The position numbers and the translations under genes are program-made. This document shows, piece by piece, positions 61,958 to 64,000 of a DNA stretch of 64,000 nt; position 1 is the first letter of the stretch; each line of letters opens with the position of its first letter. This DNA is from JBBAGC01 sp964491265 (lineage in GTDB: Bacteria > Spirochaetota > UBA4802 > UBA5550). Where the stretch lies: contig CAZBFP010000012.1 in assembly GCA_964491265.1 (NCBI GenBank), positions 1-64,000 of the forward strand, in the 5' to 3' direction. Under the pieces are notes generated by a model, which did no database searches, was not told the DNA's origin, and saw nothing but the letters and a program-made list of their open reading frames with translations.

Positions 61958-62509
61958 TTATTTATCATCACTAATATAAAAATCAATCACCTTTTTCGCA
62001 TATTCACCGCTTTTACTTTTTACAGCTGAATCATTATCATTCCCTGCTGATCGATATGCTTCAAGGGCTTTCATGTAATCACCTTTATTACTCTCAAGAA
62101 GATCGCTTAGAAGATTAATCCCCCCTTTCACATTCTCCTCCGGATTAAAGGGATCAGTAATGCCGAGCCTGTCTGCAATTGAAGGCATGAGCTGCATAAG
62201 CCCCAGTGCTCCATCAGGAGAAACAGCTTCATTATTATAATCTGAACCGGATTTCACCAGAGCCTTAACAAGGTCAGGAGAAACACCTTTTTCCCCTGAA
62301 TAAAAGGATATAATATCTTCAATTTCACCCTTTGATACGGGGCGGTCGCTATGAAGGAGAGGGATATTTTTATCCCCATAAGATTGATCAACCATTCTGC
62401 TGAAACCGGGTTCTGCCTGAGATTTATCCTTTGCAGAAGGGGGAACAATACCGAACCTGCTCCTGATATCATTAATCCTTGCCATTATGCTGAACATGCC
62501 GTCTATCAT
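61958..62509 (-). CDS. SLT-like (lytic transglycosylase fold) protein lacking the catalytic Glu
   Basis: A 183-residue protein with an SLT/lysozyme-like domain near 70-160 (VSPDLVKALVKSGSDYNNEAVSPDGALGLMQLMPSIADRLGI, GGINLLSDLLESNKGDYMKALEAYRSAG). Active members have ES (E-S-x-F-N) where this has SGSDYNN, so the catalytic Glu is Gly; the AYN motif is AYR. The protein has no signal peptide, and is placed between fliJ and the FlbB-like gene, with a 1-base spacer after fliJ. A non-catalytic peptidoglycan-binding or flagellar adaptor role is inferred. Confidence 0.82.
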   Translation of the reverse strand: MIDGMFSIMARINDIRSRFGIVPPSAKDKSQAEPGFSRMVDQSYGDKNIPLLHSDRPVSKGEIEDIISFYSGEKGVSPDLVKALVKSGSDYNNEAVSPDGALGLMQLMPSIADRLGITDPFNPEENVKGGINLLSDLLESNKGDYMKALEAYRSAGNDNDSAVKSKSGEYAKKVIDFYISDDK

Positions 62510-62510
62510 G

Positions 62511-62969
62511 TTACTGCTCCTGGTTCATCCTTTTTATAAAAATTTTCTGGTTCATATCGTCATTCTCTTTCGCGATCTCCCTGTTCACCTCATAATCGTA
62601 TTCAGCAAATTTTCTCTCTTTAAGTTTTTCTACAATTTTTTTCTCTCTGGAAGCCTCAACCAGTTTCTCCCTTACACCTTGAATTTGAGGCTCCATAGAA
62701 AGGGCTTTTTTTTCAGACTCCCCAATCGCTCTCAAAGAAACATCCCTGTAGCGCATTAGTGACATTATTTTTTCAGGGGAAAAGATACCCCTTGCCATAT
62801 CGTTTTTCTGCTGTAACTCATATGATTTAATTTTATTCTGCATCTCCTCCTGAATCATCCTTTCTCTGTTCTGAATGGCAAGAATTTTCATCAGCTCATT
62901 ACGGATCTCCAACTCTTTCGCTTCACGTATATCAAGAAGTTTCTGCAGCCTGAATTTGAATTTTTTCAT
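62511..62969 (-). CDS. fliJ: Flagellar FliJ protein
   Basis: A 152-residue, highly charged coiled-coil protein starting MKKFKFRLQKLLDIREAKE, the usual FliJ N-terminus. FliJ binds FliI and FlhA in the flagellar export gate. It starts 9 bases after fliI, as in other flagellar operons. Confidence 0.86.
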   Translation of the reverse strand: MKKFKFRLQKLLDIREAKELEIRNELMKILAIQNRERMIQEEMQNKIKSYELQQKNDMARGIFSPEKIMSLMRYRDVSLRAIGESEKKALSMEPQIQGVREKLVEASREKKIVEKLKERKFAEYDYEVNREIAKENDDMNQKIFIKRMNQEQ

Positions 62970-62978
62970 TTCAGATCA

Positions 62979-64000
62979 TTACCTTATAACTCTGGCAAAT
63001 GCGGGTGAACGTGTCTCTACCGGTTTCTGTTTAGTCTCAGTAACTTCAGGCATAACCATATTTACCAGTTTTTCACGGGTCGATTCCAGAGTCTCCTTTT
63101 CAAAAATCCCCTGCTTCAGAAAATCATTCATCTGTCCCATCATTGCAATAGCCCTGTCAACAAGGGGGTTAGCTCCCCGCACATAACCGCCCAGATTGAT
63201 GAGATCCTCCGCCTCAGTATAGGCTGAAAGAATTTCACGAAAAATCATTGAAGCTTTAAGATGCTTCTCATCTACAACATCCTTCATACATCTTGAGACT
63301 GAAGCTAGAATATCAATAGCAGGATAGTGACCGCGATTTGCTATTTTTCTATCAAGAACAATATGGCCGTCCAGTATACCCCGGGCAGCATCAGCAATAG
63401 GCTCGTTCATATCATCACCTTCAACCAGAACACTGTAGAAACCGGTTATACTTCCGCCTGTATTGCTTGTACCTGCACGTTCCAGCAGTTTGGGAATCAA
63501 TGAAAATACTGATGGCGGATAACCCCTTGTTGCTGAAGGCTCACCTGCAGCCAGACCAACCTCCCTCTGTGCCATGGCAAAGCGGGTTACCGAGTCCATA
63601 AGGAGATTTACAGCAAGACCCTGATCACGGAAATATTCCGCTATCGCATGAGCAAGGAACGCCCCTCTAAGGCGAAGCATGGGGGGCTGATCAGATGTGG
63701 CTGCAATAACAACAGACCTTTTGAGTCCCTCCGGTCCAAGCTCCTTTTCAATAAAATCCTTAACTTCCCGTCCACGCTCACCAATGAGCGCGATTACATT
63801 CACATCAGCATTTGTATACCTGGCAATCATACCTATAACTGTAGATTTACCAACACCTGAACCTGAGAATATACCAATCCGCTGCCCCCTCCCCACAGTG
63901 ATGAGGCCGTCAATAGCCCTTATCCCCACTGAAAGAGGCTCCTCTATTACTGTACGGTTAAGTGGATTTATCTCTCTCCCCTCAACCGGATATCTTACAG
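62979..64000 (-). CDS. fliI: Flagellar export ATPase FliI (5' part outside window)
   Basis: The frame is open to the window edge, so the gene is truncated at its 5' end; about 340 residues are visible. The visible start reads RYPVEGREINPLNRTVIEEPLSVGIRAIDGL. The Walker A is GSGVGKST, followed by Walker B in LLMDSVTRFAMAQREV and the family signature SEPSATRGYPPSVFS (as GEPSATRGYPPSVF). FliI powers flagellar type III export. A GTG at 63929 is an internal codon, not the true start. Confidence 0.95.
   Translation of the reverse strand, partial: VRYPVEGREINPLNRTVIEEPLSVGIRAIDGLITVGRGQRIGIFSGSGVGKSTVIGMIARYTNADVNVIALIGERGREVKDFIEKELGPEGLKRSVVIAATSDQPPMLRLRGAFLAHAIAEYFRDQGLAVNLLMDSVTRFAMAQREVGLAAGEPSATRGYPPSVFSLIPKLLERAGTSNTGGSITGFYSVLVEGDDMNEPIADAARGILDGHIVLDRKIANRGHYPAIDILASVSRCMKDVVDEKHLKASMIFREILSAYTEAEDLINLGGYVRGANPLVDRAIAMMGQMNDFLKQGIFEKETLESTREKLVNMVMPEVTETKQKPVETRSPAFARVIR

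Noticed and set aside
1..64000. CRISPR arrays, tRNA or rRNA genes, prophage
   Set aside because: No regular direct-repeat array, cloverleaf-like sequence or phage structural gene was recognised on either strand.

Overview
The window reads as a chromosomal segment of a Gram-negative, flagellated bacterium of modest GC content, most likely a member of the Spirochaetota. Three things point there. A flagellar run at the right edge has the order fliI, fliJ, a lytic-transglycosylase-like gene and an FlbB/MotE-like coiled-coil gene, close to the Borrelia/Treponema order fliH-fliI-fliJ-flbB. There is a secreted protein with OmpL47-type repeats, a domain class first named in Leptospira. Many secreted or outer-membrane proteins (LolA-like proteins, POTRA barrel, lipoproteins) show a full outer-membrane system. 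The phylum is an inference. No rRNA, tRNA, CRISPR array, prophage or intact insertion sequence was seen.

Layout. 0.3-3.9 kb: DUF3047 protein, MerA-like flavin disulfide reductase, TVP38 membrane protein and DUF1499 lipoprotein. 4.1-8.0 kb: a YnjD-YnjB-YnjC type ABC importer with the permease split into two genes. 8.0-13.6 kb (minus): a complete sucrose module of fructokinase, sucrose-phosphate synthase/phosphatase and sucrose synthase. 13.9-20.5 kb: two c-di-GMP enzymes flanking three envelope genes. 20.8-24.5 kb: DEAD-box helicase, OmpL47-type repeat protein and MORN-repeat lipoprotein. 24.7-31.8 kb: a long minus-strand operon (methyltransferase, LolA-like, rsmE, thiS, thiD2-thiE fusion, small ORF, radical SAM protein, thioesterase) divergent from thiC. 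31.8-37.9 kb: WecG-type glycosyltransferase, a GAF/degenerate PP2C protein, pyrG and a PilZ gene with an uncharacterised partner. 37.9-47.9 kb: POTRA barrel plus LolA, mfd, SurA-like lipoprotein, two related lipoprotein/secreted genes and TPR proteins. 48-50.7 kb: EF-G and a DtxR/MntR-type regulator. 50.8-59.6 kb (minus): TPR and envelope proteins, a DUF115/Maf-type protein, HATPase-HDOD protein, ComEC, barrel and LolA-like protein. 59.8-64 kb: response regulator, acetyltransferase, EngB and the flagellar genes.

Systems. Sucrose can be made from UDP-glucose and fructose-6-phosphate and re-opened by sucrose synthase plus fructokinase, as expected for a compatible solute or carbon store. Thiamine genes (thiC, thiS, thiD2-thiE) sit some 20 kb from an importer whose family is predicted to move thiamine-related compounds. 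Envelope biogenesis is over-represented, with three LolA-like proteins.

The most unusual points are two apparent pseudo-enzymes (the transglycosylase-like protein lacks the catalytic Glu; the SpoIIE/RsbU-like domain lacks all its metal-binding Asp residues) and several families of short non-coding mobile repeats. One repeat is nested inside another, and one copy is flanked by a perfect 8-bp target duplication.
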